A stretch of 64,000 bases of DNA from Gammaproteobacteria bacterium (GTDB taxonomy: Bacteria; Pseudomonadota; Gammaproteobacteria; Pseudomonadales; Azotimanducaceae): contig VXNM01000008.1 of the NCBI GenBank assembly GCA_009840545.1, forward strand, positions 378,339-442,338. The letters run 5' to 3'. Of this stretch, positions 52,595 through 62,122 are shown piece after piece. A program made the translations under genes and the position numbers. Under the pieces are notes generated by a model, which searched no databases, was not told where the DNA came from, and saw only the letters and a program-made list of their open reading frames with translations. Positions within the stretch are counted from its first letter, which is position 1. The number at the start of each line of letters is the position of its first letter.

Positions 52595-53602
52595 GTGACT
52601 CGTTCCGTTACGGAGAAAAAAGAGGATCAGACATCCGTTAGTTTCCTCGACGTCATTGCATGCGCGTTTTGCGCCATTGTGATTCTGGTTCTCATCCTTC
52701 CCATTGGGCAACAGACTCTCACGGACACGAAAGAGACTCCTAGCTCGCCTGCAGGTCGGCTTCTATTCCTCATTGACGCAACGGAGACTGAGATTACCTC
52801 GCTTCATGCGCAAATTGAGGAAACTCAAGAACTGCTGGCCGAAATCGAATCGGATTCCGCATCCATATCCGAAGCTACAAATCGAATTTCAATTGCAGTG
52901 AAGAATGCCGATTCACGGACTTCCACACTAGAAGCGCAACGTCAAGCACTCGCACAAACTCGAACGATTATTGAAACTACGCGTCCTCAAGGTCCAGACA
53001 CAGAACAGGTGGAGACTGAACTAGCGGGCATTCCCGTCGACTCTGAATACATCGCGTTTGTAATTGACACTTCGGGAAGTATGCAGTCCATTTGGCGGGA
53101 CGTTTCAAAGGAAATCGAACGATTCTGGCTTCTGTATCCACAGCTCAAGGGCTTTCAGATTATGAACGACAACGGGAATTACCTTTACAAGCGAAATAGG
53201 GGACGCTGGATTACGGATTCTCCGAGCGCAAGAAAGAGAGCTCTGACACGCATGCAGTCTTGGCTCGGATTCTCTAACAGTAGTCCCGTCGAGGGAATCG
53301 AAAAAGCAATTGACGACCTGTACCGAGAGGGAATAAAGATGGCAGTCATTGTCGTTGGAGACGACTACCAAGGGGACAGTTTTCAAACTTTTCTCGACAA
53401 AATCAACCATATAGTCAGTTCTCGTTCGGTAGGTGAGGGAGACCTAAGAATCCATGCAATGGGATTTTGGAATGAAATGACCGCACAACCCGGGCGGTTT
53501 GGCTCGTTGATGCGCGAACTCACCAACAGGTACGACGGAGCGTTCGTCGCTTTAGACTCAAAAATCAATCCATGGACCATAGGGGACTTCGTATTTCCCT
53601 GA
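52595..53602 (+). CDS. Membrane-anchored von Willebrand factor A protein 2
   Basis: 335 residues from GTG 52595; the open frame begins at 52325 inside the previous gene, but the conserved helix starts after 52595. N-terminal helix TSVSFLDVIACAFCAIVILV resembles that of the preceding protein (S-F-L-D-x(3)-C). A coiled coil follows (about residues 60-130), then a vWA domain with AFVIDTSGSMQSIW (MIDAS D-x-S-x-S) and VIVVGDDYQGDSF. The two vWA genes likely arose by duplication and diverged strongly. Last gene of the cluster; 312 bases of gap follow. Confidence 0.82.
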   Translation: MTRSVTEKKEDQTSVSFLDVIACAFCAIVILVLILPIGQQTLTDTKETPSSPAGRLLFLIDATETEITSLHAQIEETQELLAEIESDSASISEATNRISIAVKNADSRTSTLEAQRQALAQTRTIIETTRPQGPDTEQVETELAGIPVDSEYIAFVIDTSGSMQSIWRDVSKEIERFWLLYPQLKGFQIMNDNGNYLYKRNRGRWITDSPSARKRALTRMQSWLGFSNSSPVEGIEKAIDDLYREGIKMAVIVVGDDYQGDSFQTFLDKINHIVSSRSVGEGDLRIHAMGFWNEMTAQPGRFGSLMRELTNRYDGAFVALDSKINPWTIGDFVFP

Positions 53603-53950
53603 GTCTCAATCCATTTAGCGCGCCAAACGGCAACGTGATCTTATTCATGCAATGTTGGCGCATCAACGGGCTGTACAGGAGTTCTAGTCGACATTGAGTA
53701 AGTCCAACAAAAAACGTCAGTCAATGTCTAAAATGTGATTGTCGTTCTCGTGGCGTAGTTCGACGCGAATTTTCTGCAATTTGCTCTGTCATTTGGAGGC
53801 TTTGGGTTTCAATAGGCTAGTGAATACCAAGATTTGAACAGCAGCTGATCTTGCTCTTTCATAACAGCTGAACGTTCGCAAGAATCCCGATAGTGGTAGC
53901 AATATTCGGCGTACTTGCTAGATTTGTGGCTAATGATTACCCTTAGACAA
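53603..53950. other. Intergenic region of about 350 bases after the envelope cluster
   Basis: No open frame with recognisable content and no strong hairpin-plus-T terminator was seen. The region contains AT-rich stretches that may hold the promoter of the haloperoxidase-fusion gene. Confidence 0.3.
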
Positions 53951-56900
53951 ATGAGAGGCCCGAATTCGCCGTTTTGGTTGAAGCAACGATACCTTTCCAA
54001 GAATCAGTCGAGCTCGACTTGTGACTCCCAGGTACAGAGTCACACAAACCAGTGCGGGTTTCGCATTCCTTTCAAGCTAGTCTGGACACTGGCTTTTTGT
54101 TGCATCCTAATATTTCTCTCGGGCTGTGGTGGCGGCGGTGGCGGCTCTCCAGATCCCAATCAGCCCGACGATCCTGTAGACCCCGACGATCCGTCCACAC
54201 CCGACATTCCGAATCCCACTGGATTACGCTTCGTCCAGGACATTGATGCAGGCTTCACACGTAGGATTATCGGTTCGTCCGAGGCGTTCACAGATCCTGA
54301 GTTCTTTGCTGCAGGCGTCGCGGCGGGAGACTACGACCTGGATGGAGACACCGATCTGTATATCGTAGGTCGAGATTCGGATCCCAATCACCTATATCAG
54401 AACCAAGGTGACGGCACTTTCGAGGAAGTGGGTTCCTCGCTAGGAGTTGGAGTTCGCCACTGGGGAAGCGGTCCTGCGTTCGGAGATATTGACGGCGACG
54501 GCGATCTTGACCTATTTGTTGGATCGGTAGTGAACAACCCTATCTACTTGTTTGAGAATCGCCTCAATGAAGAGGAAGAGAGTTTTGTGGACATCACACC
54601 GTCATCCCTCCTGACCATTGATGCACAACATACTATTTCAGCTCTGTTCTTCGACTACGACACCGACGGATTTCTCGATCTCTTTCTGACACACTGGGGC
54701 GCAAACTGGGCACCTGGCATCGACACTGAATTCATTTGGCGCAACAATGGAGACCGAACCTTTTCCAGCGTGAGCATACAAGCTGGAGTTGCGTATTCCT
54801 CCCATGAGCGCTTCGATTGGAGTTTCACACCGAACCTAACCGATATCGATGGCGATGGATATGCGGATTTTCTATTGGCTTCTGATTTTGTGACGAGCGA
54901 AATTTATCTCTACATTGGCGACGGGAAATATGTACGGATTACTGATAGAAACGTGATCAAAGATCAGTCTGGAATGGGAGCTGCCGTGGCTGATTTTGAC
55001 AACGACGGCGATATGGATTGGTTCGTAACCTCTATCTACAACCAAGACGTCGGTTTCGGAAATAGTTTTGGAAATCGACTCTATAGAAATCTCGGCGGCG
55101 GCTTCTGGGAAGATGCAACCGACGAATCCGGAACGAAAAATGGCGACTGGGGATGGGGTGCTTGCGCTGCTGACTTCGATCAGGATGGGTTGATTGACCT
55201 AATGATGGTGAACGGTTGGGCTGAAGTTGGCAAGGATTACAACGACAGACCAATTCGATTCTGGCGGAATCTAGGTAATGGGATGGAATTCCAAGAAATG
55301 GGCGAGACGGTCGGTATGACCAACGATGGCCAAGGACGGGGGCTTGCTTGTTTTGACTCGGATGGCGACGGAGATCAGGATGTAGTAGTAGTCAATAACA
55401 GTGAGGACCACATCATCTACTACCGCAACGAAACAGATAACGAAAACAACTACTTAATAGTCGAATTGCAGGGGATCAATACAAACCGTTTTGGAGTTGG
55501 CGCACGCATCACAGCGACCACTGAGTCTGGCGACCAAATCCGCGATATTGGCGGCAGCAACAATTTTGTGTCGCACAATCCTCTGGAAGCACACTTTGGT
55601 CTCGGAACTGCGACAAGTGTCGACATTCATGTTCGATGGCCCGATCTAACTACCACCGAGCTAGAAGGTGTTGCTGTAAACCAGACTCTGTCCATACAAG
55701 CTACGGAGACTGCACTGCGTCTCACCGTAGTCCAAGGCGAGGGAAGTGGCAATTACGAGGAAGGAGATGTCATCGACGTTCGTTCCGACCCGGCAGACAA
55801 TCATTACTTCTTCTCTCACTGGAGCAGTAGTGGAGGAGGCTCATTCGGAGACGAGTACTCGGAATCAACTACCTTTACGATGCCCGCAGAATCAGTAACG
55901 ATAACCGCTCACTATATTCCCGGTGTTGGGCCCGACGACAACGTCTCCGTTGCTCGTAGATGGAATGAATTGGTGCTTCAATCCATCCGCAACGACTGGG
56001 CTCGACCTACCGTTCACGCTCGAAACTTGTTTCACACATCTGCAGCGATGTACGATGCTTGGGTTGCCTATAGTGATCTTGAGAGCACTTGGCTATTGGG
56101 AAAGAGCCAGAATGGGGTCTCATGTGCTTGGACAGATCGTATAACTAACGAAGAAGCTGATGATGTCAAGGAAATGCGCAATGAAGCCATCAGCCATGCG
56201 GTATACAACATCATCCGCCACCGATTCCACAATTCACCGCGAGCGAGTCGCATCCGAATCGATGCCGATGCTCTTATGGGATTTCTCGGCCTCGACAGAG
56301 CCAACGAATCCACAGATTGGGAGAGCGATGATCCGGCCGCAATTGGGAATCATATAGCTGGTTGTTACATAGATTTTGGAATGACAGACGGCTCCAATGA
56401 GGAAAACGACTATGCGAATCTCGCATACGAACCCGTCAATCCCGCACTGGAACCACACTTACCTGGAAATCCCAACATAGTTGACCTCAATCGATGGCAG
56501 CCGCTAGCACTTCAGACATTTGTTGACCAAGCTGGCAATCCATCGACGACCAATCAGCCGGATTTCCTATCGCCGGAATGGGGAAGTGTCTGGCCCTTCT
56601 CTCTTAAGGAGGAGGACCTAACAATAGAGGAAAGAGATGGATTTTCGTATTGGGTCTATCACGACCCCGGAGGACCACCCTTGACCGGAGATACCGATAC
56701 GGACGACGCCTACAAATGGGGGTTTTCACTTGTAGCCACTTGGTCTTCGCACTTGGACCCCGCTGATGGCGTGATGTGGGACATCTCTCCCGAGACATTG
56801 GGGAACATCCAATCCTATCCCGATAGTTCCGACTACGACAGCTACAACGTCTTCTTTGATCGCCTAGCTGGAGGAGATCCCAGCCAAGGATACGAAACGA

Positions 56901-57811
56901 ATCCAGTCACGGGAGAACCCTATGAAGCTCAAATTGTTCCTCGGGGCGACTACACCCGGGTGCTTGCGGAGTTTTGGGCTGACGGACCGGATTCTGAAAC
57001 ACCTCCCGGGCATTGGTTCACAATTCTCAATACCGCCGTAAACGACCATCCACAATTGGATCGTCGGCTCAGCGGTATTGGACCCGTGCTCGACGATCTT
57101 GAGTGGGACATCAAAGCTTACTTCGCCTTAGGCGGCACTATGCATGATGTTGCAATCGTTGCTTGGGGCTTGAAGGGTTGGTACGACTATATTCGCCCAG
57201 TCTCAGCTATCCGTGCTATGGCAGACCTTGGGCAGAGTTCCGAGCCAGATGGTACGAATTACAACGTCGGAGGCATCCCACTCATCGAGGACTACATTGA
57301 GCTGGTTGCAGAAGGTGACGAGTTGGCCGGAGAGGAAAACGAACATGTTGACAAAATCAAGGTGTTAGCGTGGCGTGGTCCGGACTATATCGAAGATCCT
57401 GCTGAAGATGTTGCTGGAGTTGGATGGATTCTGGCGGAAAACTGGTGGCCCTACCAACGTCCCACCTTCGTAACTCCTCCATTTGCTGGTTTCGTTTCCG
57501 GTCACTCTACGTACTCCCGGGCGGCGGCGGAAGTCCTCACCGCATTCACAGGATCGGAGTATTTTCCTGGAGGTATGAGCGGATTTGAGATCACCGCAAA
57601 CGAGTTCTTGGTTTTTGAACAAGGTCCTACTGTGGATATGACTCTACAATGGGCAAAGTACTACGACGCTTCCGATCAGTGTAGTTTGTCGCGGATCTGG
57701 GGAGGAATACATCCACCGGCTGACGACATTCCTGGTCGACTCATCGGCATCGTCGTGGGAAAGAATGCGTTTGAACACGCGACCCTTTACTTTAACGGTC
57801 AAGTAGACTAA
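53951..57811 (+). CDS. Lipoprotein fusion: FG-GAP/VCBS propeller, ASPIC/UnbV domain, bacterial repeat and vanadium-dependent haloperoxidase-type domain
   Basis: About 1290 residues. A lipobox (LIFLSGC, Cys codon 54125-54127) is followed by a Gly run and an acidic Pro linker. Then come FG-GAP/VCBS repeats with calcium loops such as GDYDLDGDTDLY, GDIDGDGDLDLF and DSDGDGDQDVVVV (54270-55440), and an ASPIC/UnbV module (FGVGARITATTESGDQIRDI, 55440-55710). An InlB-type repeat (55710-55920) precedes a helical acid-phosphatase/haloperoxidase domain (55935-57811). The vanadate/phosphate site is complete: K-x6-R-P (Lys 57173-57175, Arg 57194-57196), S-G-H (57497-57505) and S-R-x5-H (57689-57712) with D four residues on. 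The start is uncertain: ATG 53951 gives a long N-region before the signal, and the frame opens at 53915. Confidence 0.85.
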   Translation: MRGPNSPFWLKQRYLSKNQSSSTCDSQVQSHTNQCGFRIPFKLVWTLAFCCILIFLSGCGGGGGGSPDPNQPDDPVDPDDPSTPDIPNPTGLRFVQDIDAGFTRRIIGSSEAFTDPEFFAAGVAAGDYDLDGDTDLYIVGRDSDPNHLYQNQGDGTFEEVGSSLGVGVRHWGSGPAFGDIDGDGDLDLFVGSVVNNPIYLFENRLNEEEESFVDITPSSLLTIDAQHTISALFFDYDTDGFLDLFLTHWGANWAPGIDTEFIWRNNGDRTFSSVSIQAGVAYSSHERFDWSFTPNLTDIDGDGYADFLLASDFVTSEIYLYIGDGKYVRITDRNVIKDQSGMGAAVADFDNDGDMDWFVTSIYNQDVGFGNSFGNRLYRNLGGGFWEDATDESGTKNGDWGWGACAADFDQDGLIDLMMVNGWAEVGKDYNDRPIRFWRNLGNGMEFQEMGETVGMTNDGQGRGLACFDSDGDGDQDVVVVNNSEDHIIYYRNETDNENNYLIVELQGINTNRFGVGARITATTESGDQIRDIGGSNNFVSHNPLEAHFGLGTATSVDIHVRWPDLTTTELEGVAVNQTLSIQATETALRLTVVQGEGSGNYEEGDVIDVRSDPADNHYFFSHWSSSGGGSFGDEYSESTTFTMPAESVTITAHYIPGVGPDDNVSVARRWNELVLQSIRNDWARPTVHARNLFHTSAAMYDAWVAYSDLESTWLLGKSQNGVSCAWTDRITNEEADDVKEMRNEAISHAVYNIIRHRFHNSPRASRIRIDADALMGFLGLDRANESTDWESDDPAAIGNHIAGCYIDFGMTDGSNEENDYANLAYEPVNPALEPHLPGNPNIVDLNRWQPLALQTFVDQAGNPSTTNQPDFLSPEWGSVWPFSLKEEDLTIEERDGFSYWVYHDPGGPPLTGDTDTDDAYKWGFSLVATWSSHLDPADGVMWDISPETLGNIQSYPDSSDYDSYNVFFDRLAGGDPSQGYETNPVTGEPYEAQIVPRGDYTRVLAEFWADGPDSETPPGHWFTILNTAVNDHPQLDRRLSGIGPVLDDLEWDIKAYFALGGTMHDVAIVAWGLKGWYDYIRPVSAIRAMADLGQSSEPDGTNYNVGGIPLIEDYIELVAEGDELAGEENEHVDKIKVLAWRGPDYIEDPAEDVAGVGWILAENWWPYQRPTFVTPPFAGFVSGHSTYSRAAAEVLTAFTGSEYFPGGMSGFEITANEFLVFEQGPTVDMTLQWAKYYDASDQCSLSRIWGGIHPPADDIPGRLIGIVVGKNAFEHATLYFNGQVD

Positions 57812-58003
57812 TCATCGAATCGAGACTATGTCACTAAGAGACTTCCACTAAAGTACCCTGGTGACTAAGTCAAAGTACAAGCCCATTGCGTTTAGGAGCC
57901 AACGCGGAGTCATAATCCAATCCTTATATCAAAGCTCACGGACCCCTTGTAGCACGAGTCGCTCCTTTTTAACGTTGTCAATTGCGCTCACCAAGATCCA
58001 CGT

Positions 58004-59053
58004 ATGACAACGTACTTCATTCGTCGATTCCTTCTAATTATCCCGACTTTTATCGGCGTGACCATTCTCGTATTCACGCTCACTCGCCTTGTTCCTGGTG
58101 GACCAATCGAACGCATGCTCAACGAAGCGGCAATGGCTGGAGCAGAAGGAACCACTTCAATGTCCACTGACTATGCGGGACGTGGTGGAAGCACGCTTTC
58201 CGACGAACAGATGCAGGTGCTTCGTGAATACTACGGATTTGACAAACCGATCATTGTGAGCTACGGAGAGTGGCTCAGTCGCGTTGTAGTCTTGGATCTT
58301 GGAACGTCAACGCGCTACACGGAACCAGTTTGGGACATCATACGTTCGAGATTGCCTATTTCAATTTTCTATGGTGTGACAACCTTGATCCTTACCTATG
58401 GCATTTGTATTCCGTTGGGGATCGTGAAGGCAATCAAACACAAGACTGTCTTCGACAACGTGAGCTCCGCTCTAGTCTTTCTAGGCTATGCAATTCCGAA
58501 CTATGTTGTAGGCATTGGTCTACTGACAGTATTCGCCGCAAACTTGGAGTGGTTTCCGCTAAGCGGATTTGTAAGCGACGACTTCGAGCAGCGTTCGACG
58601 CTGGGAAAAGTGGCAGACATTTTTCATCATGCAACGCTGCCATTGATTGCCTATGTTGCAGGTAGCTTTGCATTCACGACTATGCTCATGAAGAACTCGC
58701 TGATGGACAATCTTGCGGCGGACTATGTGAGGACTGCCATCGCCAAAGGACTGCACTTCCGGTCCGCTATTTTTCGGCATGCATTGCGTAACAGCCTGAT
58801 ACCAATAGCGACTTCTTTCGGCAACAACCTTTCGTTAATTATCACGGGTTCGTTCCTAATCGAAAAGATCTTCAATATTGACGGATTCGGTCTGTTAGGG
58901 TTCGAGTCTCTCGTAGAGCGAGACTACCCGGTCGTTATGGGCATTCTCGTGATATCTTCGCTACTGTTTGTGATTGGCAACATTCTTTCAGACATCTGTG
59001 TCGCAGTTGTCGATCCCCGAGTGAAGTTTGGCGCTGACGGATCGAACCAGTAG
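58004..59053 (+). CDS. yejB: Peptide ABC transporter permease (YejB-like)
   Basis: 349-residue inner-membrane permease of the DppB/OppB family. YejB-type N-terminus FIRRFLLIIPTFIGVTILVF followed by a long periplasmic loop with LSDEQMQVLREYYGFDKPII. The EAA loop is AADYVRTAIAKGLHFRSAIF. Six helices. It is the first gene of a five-gene peptide-import operon: permease, permease, binding protein and two ATPases. Confidence 0.92.
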   Translation: MTTYFIRRFLLIIPTFIGVTILVFTLTRLVPGGPIERMLNEAAMAGAEGTTSMSTDYAGRGGSTLSDEQMQVLREYYGFDKPIIVSYGEWLSRVVVLDLGTSTRYTEPVWDIIRSRLPISIFYGVTTLILTYGICIPLGIVKAIKHKTVFDNVSSALVFLGYAIPNYVVGIGLLTVFAANLEWFPLSGFVSDDFEQRSTLGKVADIFHHATLPLIAYVAGSFAFTTMLMKNSLMDNLAADYVRTAIAKGLHFRSAIFRHALRNSLIPIATSFGNNLSLIITGSFLIEKIFNIDGFGLLGFESLVERDYPVVMGILVISSLLFVIGNILSDICVAVVDPRVKFGADGSNQ

Positions 59054-59062
59054 TCGAATCTC

Positions 59063-60103
59063 ATGCTAGATCCTCAAACCATCAAGCAATGGAAAAGGTT
59101 CAAGTCCATCAAGAGAGGGTACTGGTCCTTCGTCATCTTAATGGTGCTGCTTGGACTTAGTCTAGTTGCCGAACTCTTCGTAAATAGCCGCGCACTCATT
59201 GTCTCCTTCGAGGGAAAGTGGCACTTTCCCACCTATGCGGGTGTGATACCTGGCGAGACATTTGGACTCGACTACGACTACGAAACAAACTATCGAGAAC
59301 TGAAGCAACAATTCAAAGATGCAAACGAAGGAAATTGGGTGCTAATGCCTTTGGTGCCTTACAACGCCTTCGAGAACGATCTGAGGACTGACAGGTTTCC
59401 GCCCTATCCTCCTTCGCTAGAAACACAACACTATCTAGGAACCGATTCAACCGGTCGTGACATAGTGGCACGATTGATGTACGGCTTCAGAATTGCGATG
59501 GGGTTTGCCTTAGTCTTGCTTGTCTGCAGCTACGCCGCTGGCATTCTGGTCGGTTGCGCCATGGGTTATTGGGGCGGTGCGTTCGACCTGCTCTTTCAAC
59601 GGTTAATCGAAATTTGGAACACCATTCCGTTCTTGTACGTGATCATGATCGTTGCCAGTGTGGTAGTCCCGAGTTTTTGGACACTAGTCACCGTCATGGT
59701 GATCTTCGGATGGACAGCGATGACGTGGAATATGCGAACTTCGACCTACAAAGAAAAGGCTAGAGAGTATGTAGATGCAGCCCGAGCGCTGGGAGCTGGG
59801 CATTCCCGGGTAATCGGTGTTCACATCTTGCCAAACACCATCTCGGTGATTGTGACCTTCATTCCCTTTTCAATTGCTAGCGGAGTTGCTTCCTTGACAG
59901 CTTTGGACTTCTTGGGATTTGGTCTGCCCCCACCGACACCTAGCTGGGGTGAACTGCTCTCCCAAGGAACCAATAACCTAGAATCTGGATGGATTGTCGG
60001 CTCGGTCGTCTTGGCCATAGTCGCAGTGTTACTAATGGTCACTTACATAGGCGAAGCCATTCGCGAAGCCTTCGATCCCAAGAAATTTACTTATTACGAG
60101 TGA
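59063..60103 (+). CDS. yejE: Peptide ABC transporter permease (YejE-like)
   Basis: 346 residues. After the first helix (about 24-44) a long external stretch includes TYAGVIPGETFGLDYDYETN, and HYLGTDSTGRDIVARLMYGF is the DppC/YejE signature. The EAA loop is ARALGAGHSRVIGVHILPNT, and FLGFGLPPPTPSWGELLSQG is near the end. The YejE-specific insertion between the first helix and the LGTD motif is present. Pairs with the preceding permease. Confidence 0.92.
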   Translation: MLDPQTIKQWKRFKSIKRGYWSFVILMVLLGLSLVAELFVNSRALIVSFEGKWHFPTYAGVIPGETFGLDYDYETNYRELKQQFKDANEGNWVLMPLVPYNAFENDLRTDRFPPYPPSLETQHYLGTDSTGRDIVARLMYGFRIAMGFALVLLVCSYAAGILVGCAMGYWGGAFDLLFQRLIEIWNTIPFLYVIMIVASVVVPSFWTLVTVMVIFGWTAMTWNMRTSTYKEKAREYVDAARALGAGHSRVIGVHILPNTISVIVTFIPFSIASGVASLTALDFLGFGLPPPTPSWGELLSQGTNNLESGWIVGSVVLAIVAVLLMVTYIGEAIREAFDPKKFTYYE

Positions 60104-60105
60104 GG

Positions 60106-62103
60106 ATGCCAATCATGGAGATATTCTTAAGACGATTTCGTTTGCTTTTATTCCTTGTCGTAGTGGGAATCATGGCGGGCTGTAGTGGACCTGACGGTTC
60201 GATAGATCAGAACGACGGCGGAAGCACAGAGAACAATGTTTCGGACCAAGACCAAAACGAGGGAACCGACGAAGATGACTCTGGCGAAACCGTGTATGTC
60301 GAATTGCCCCCGATTGCGGTCCGGGAAGGAGATGGACTGCCGTTCGAGCTTCCACCAAATCTCGTATGGCTAACAAACAACGAAGACCCTGAATTCGCTT
60401 CGCCAGACGCCATTCGAGGGGGAATGTACCGAACTTGGATGCTCAGCTTTCCTCTCACACTGCGCTTGGTAGGTCCAGATTCCAATGGTGCATTCGCAGG
60501 TGTCGTGCGTGCCAATCAGTTTGGTCCGGTCTCATACCATCCACAAACAGGAAATCCGATTCCGGTTCTCGCAACACACTGGGCGTTCGGGGAGGATGGG
60601 CGTTCAATTTTCTATCGCTTGAACCCCGAAGCCAGGTGGTCAGATGGAGTTCCCGTAACTGCTGACGATTTTGTGTTTGCAGTTCAATTTCTACGTTCTG
60701 AGCAAATTGTGGGACCTTGGTACAACAACTACTACACGGAACGCATTCGAGATGTCAAGAAATATGACACTCACATCTATGGTGTTCAAGGAGCCGATGC
60801 GAAGCCACAGGAAGAGATGCATTACTACTACGGTATCGGTCCGCGACCCAAACACTTTCACAGAATGAGCGATAACTGGGTGACTGAATACAACTGGAAA
60901 CCCGACCCCACAACTGGACCCTATCACATCGGAAAAATTGAAAAAGGCAAATATGTCGATCTGGAGCGAACCAAAGACTGGTGGGCGGACGATCTGCGTT
61001 ACATGCGGAATCGCTTCAATCCAGAAACGATACGGTATAGAGTGATTCGTGACGAGAATTCTGCATGGCAACACTTCCTTAAAGGAGAAATTGATACTTT
61101 CGACCTGACTATACCCGAGTATTGGCACGACAAAGCACAGCATGAAGTCTTCGAAAAAGGATATGTAGGAAAGTACTGGTTCTACAACCAATTGCCGTTG
61201 GGATCCACCGGAATCTATCTAAATACAGCCGACCCATTGCTTTCCGATAAGAACATTCGACTTGGAATAGCTCACTCCATCAACTTTCAGAGAGTCATTG
61301 ACACGATTCTGAGGGGAGACTACGAACGTTTGGAGACATTTCAGCTGGGATTTGGACCATACGACAACAAATCCATCCAACCACGCAAATTCGACCTTAA
61401 GAAGGCCAGCGAGTACTTCGAGGCGGCAGGATTTGATAGTCGCGACAATACAGGCATTCGGACAAGAACCAATGACAACGGTAGTAAGACTAGACTCTCG
61501 TTCCGAGTCACATACGGGAATCCACTGCATACACCACGCTTGGTAGTCATTCAGGAAGAAGCCAAGAAAGCGGGACTCGAGCTCCAGCTTCACATGCTCG
61601 ATTCAGCGACATCATTCAAACAAATGCTTGAGAAGAAGCATCAGATGGCATGGATGGGATGGGCTTCATCGGGTGTCGCCCCTCGCTATTGGGAGCATTT
61701 TCATTCGGACAACGCCAACGTAACTCAGACCAATAACATCACCAACCACGCAAATCCTGCCATGGACGAACTAATCATGCAGTTTCGTGCGTCGGCCGAC
61801 CGTGGCGAACGAATTTCTCTAGCTCATCAACTGGAACAAATCGTTCACGAATCGGCCGTCGTAATTCCTCGGACAAAGGTGCCATTCACTCGACAGGGAG
61901 CTTGGCGGTGGCTAGAACTTCCTGAGTGGCTTGGGACTCGACATAGCACAGCGCTCTTCAATAGCCAACCATCTTCGCAAATGTATTCAGGCGGTGGGTT
62001 GTTCTGGATAAACGAAGAGAAGAAGCGAGAGATTCTCCAAGCCAAGCGAGAAGATCGGCCTATGGCAAAACTGGTAGTAGTCGACGAAACTTATCGAAAC
62101 TGA
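60106..62103 (+). CDS. yejA: Peptide ABC transporter substrate-binding lipoprotein (YejA-like)
   Basis: 665 residues from ATG 60106, three bases after the permease stop with GAGG just ahead. The signal ends in a lipobox (VGIMAGC), so this copy is a lipoprotein. An unusual acidic, Asn/Gly/Asp-rich linker of about 40 residues follows. The SBP_bac_5 domain shows GEDGRSIFYRLNPEARWSDG, PVTADDFVFAVQFL and GPYHIGKIEKGKYVDLERTK, and matches the large YejA subclass in length. It probably presents oligopeptides to the YejBE permease. Confidence 0.9.
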   Translation: MPIMEIFLRRFRLLLFLVVVGIMAGCSGPDGSIDQNDGGSTENNVSDQDQNEGTDEDDSGETVYVELPPIAVREGDGLPFELPPNLVWLTNNEDPEFASPDAIRGGMYRTWMLSFPLTLRLVGPDSNGAFAGVVRANQFGPVSYHPQTGNPIPVLATHWAFGEDGRSIFYRLNPEARWSDGVPVTADDFVFAVQFLRSEQIVGPWYNNYYTERIRDVKKYDTHIYGVQGADAKPQEEMHYYYGIGPRPKHFHRMSDNWVTEYNWKPDPTTGPYHIGKIEKGKYVDLERTKDWWADDLRYMRNRFNPETIRYRVIRDENSAWQHFLKGEIDTFDLTIPEYWHDKAQHEVFEKGYVGKYWFYNQLPLGSTGIYLNTADPLLSDKNIRLGIAHSINFQRVIDTILRGDYERLETFQLGFGPYDNKSIQPRKFDLKKASEYFEAAGFDSRDNTGIRTRTNDNGSKTRLSFRVTYGNPLHTPRLVVIQEEAKKAGLELQLHMLDSATSFKQMLEKKHQMAWMGWASSGVAPRYWEHFHSDNANVTQTNNITNHANPAMDELIMQFRASADRGERISLAHQLEQIVHESAVVIPRTKVPFTRQGAWRWLELPEWLGTRHSTALFNSQPSSQMYSGGGLFWINEEKKREILQAKREDRPMAKLVVVDETYRN

Positions 62104-62122
62104 TTCGAACGACCAGTTCATA

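Noticed and set aside
44058-53602. Identification of the envelope cluster as a Zorya-type defence system
   Set aside because: Zorya also has a MotA/ExbB-type protein, but its OmpA-type ZorB partner and helicase/nuclease components are absent here.
60691-61191. 166-codon minus-strand frame in the yejA region
   Set aside because: It lies fully opposite conserved binding-protein sequence and shows no recognisable features.
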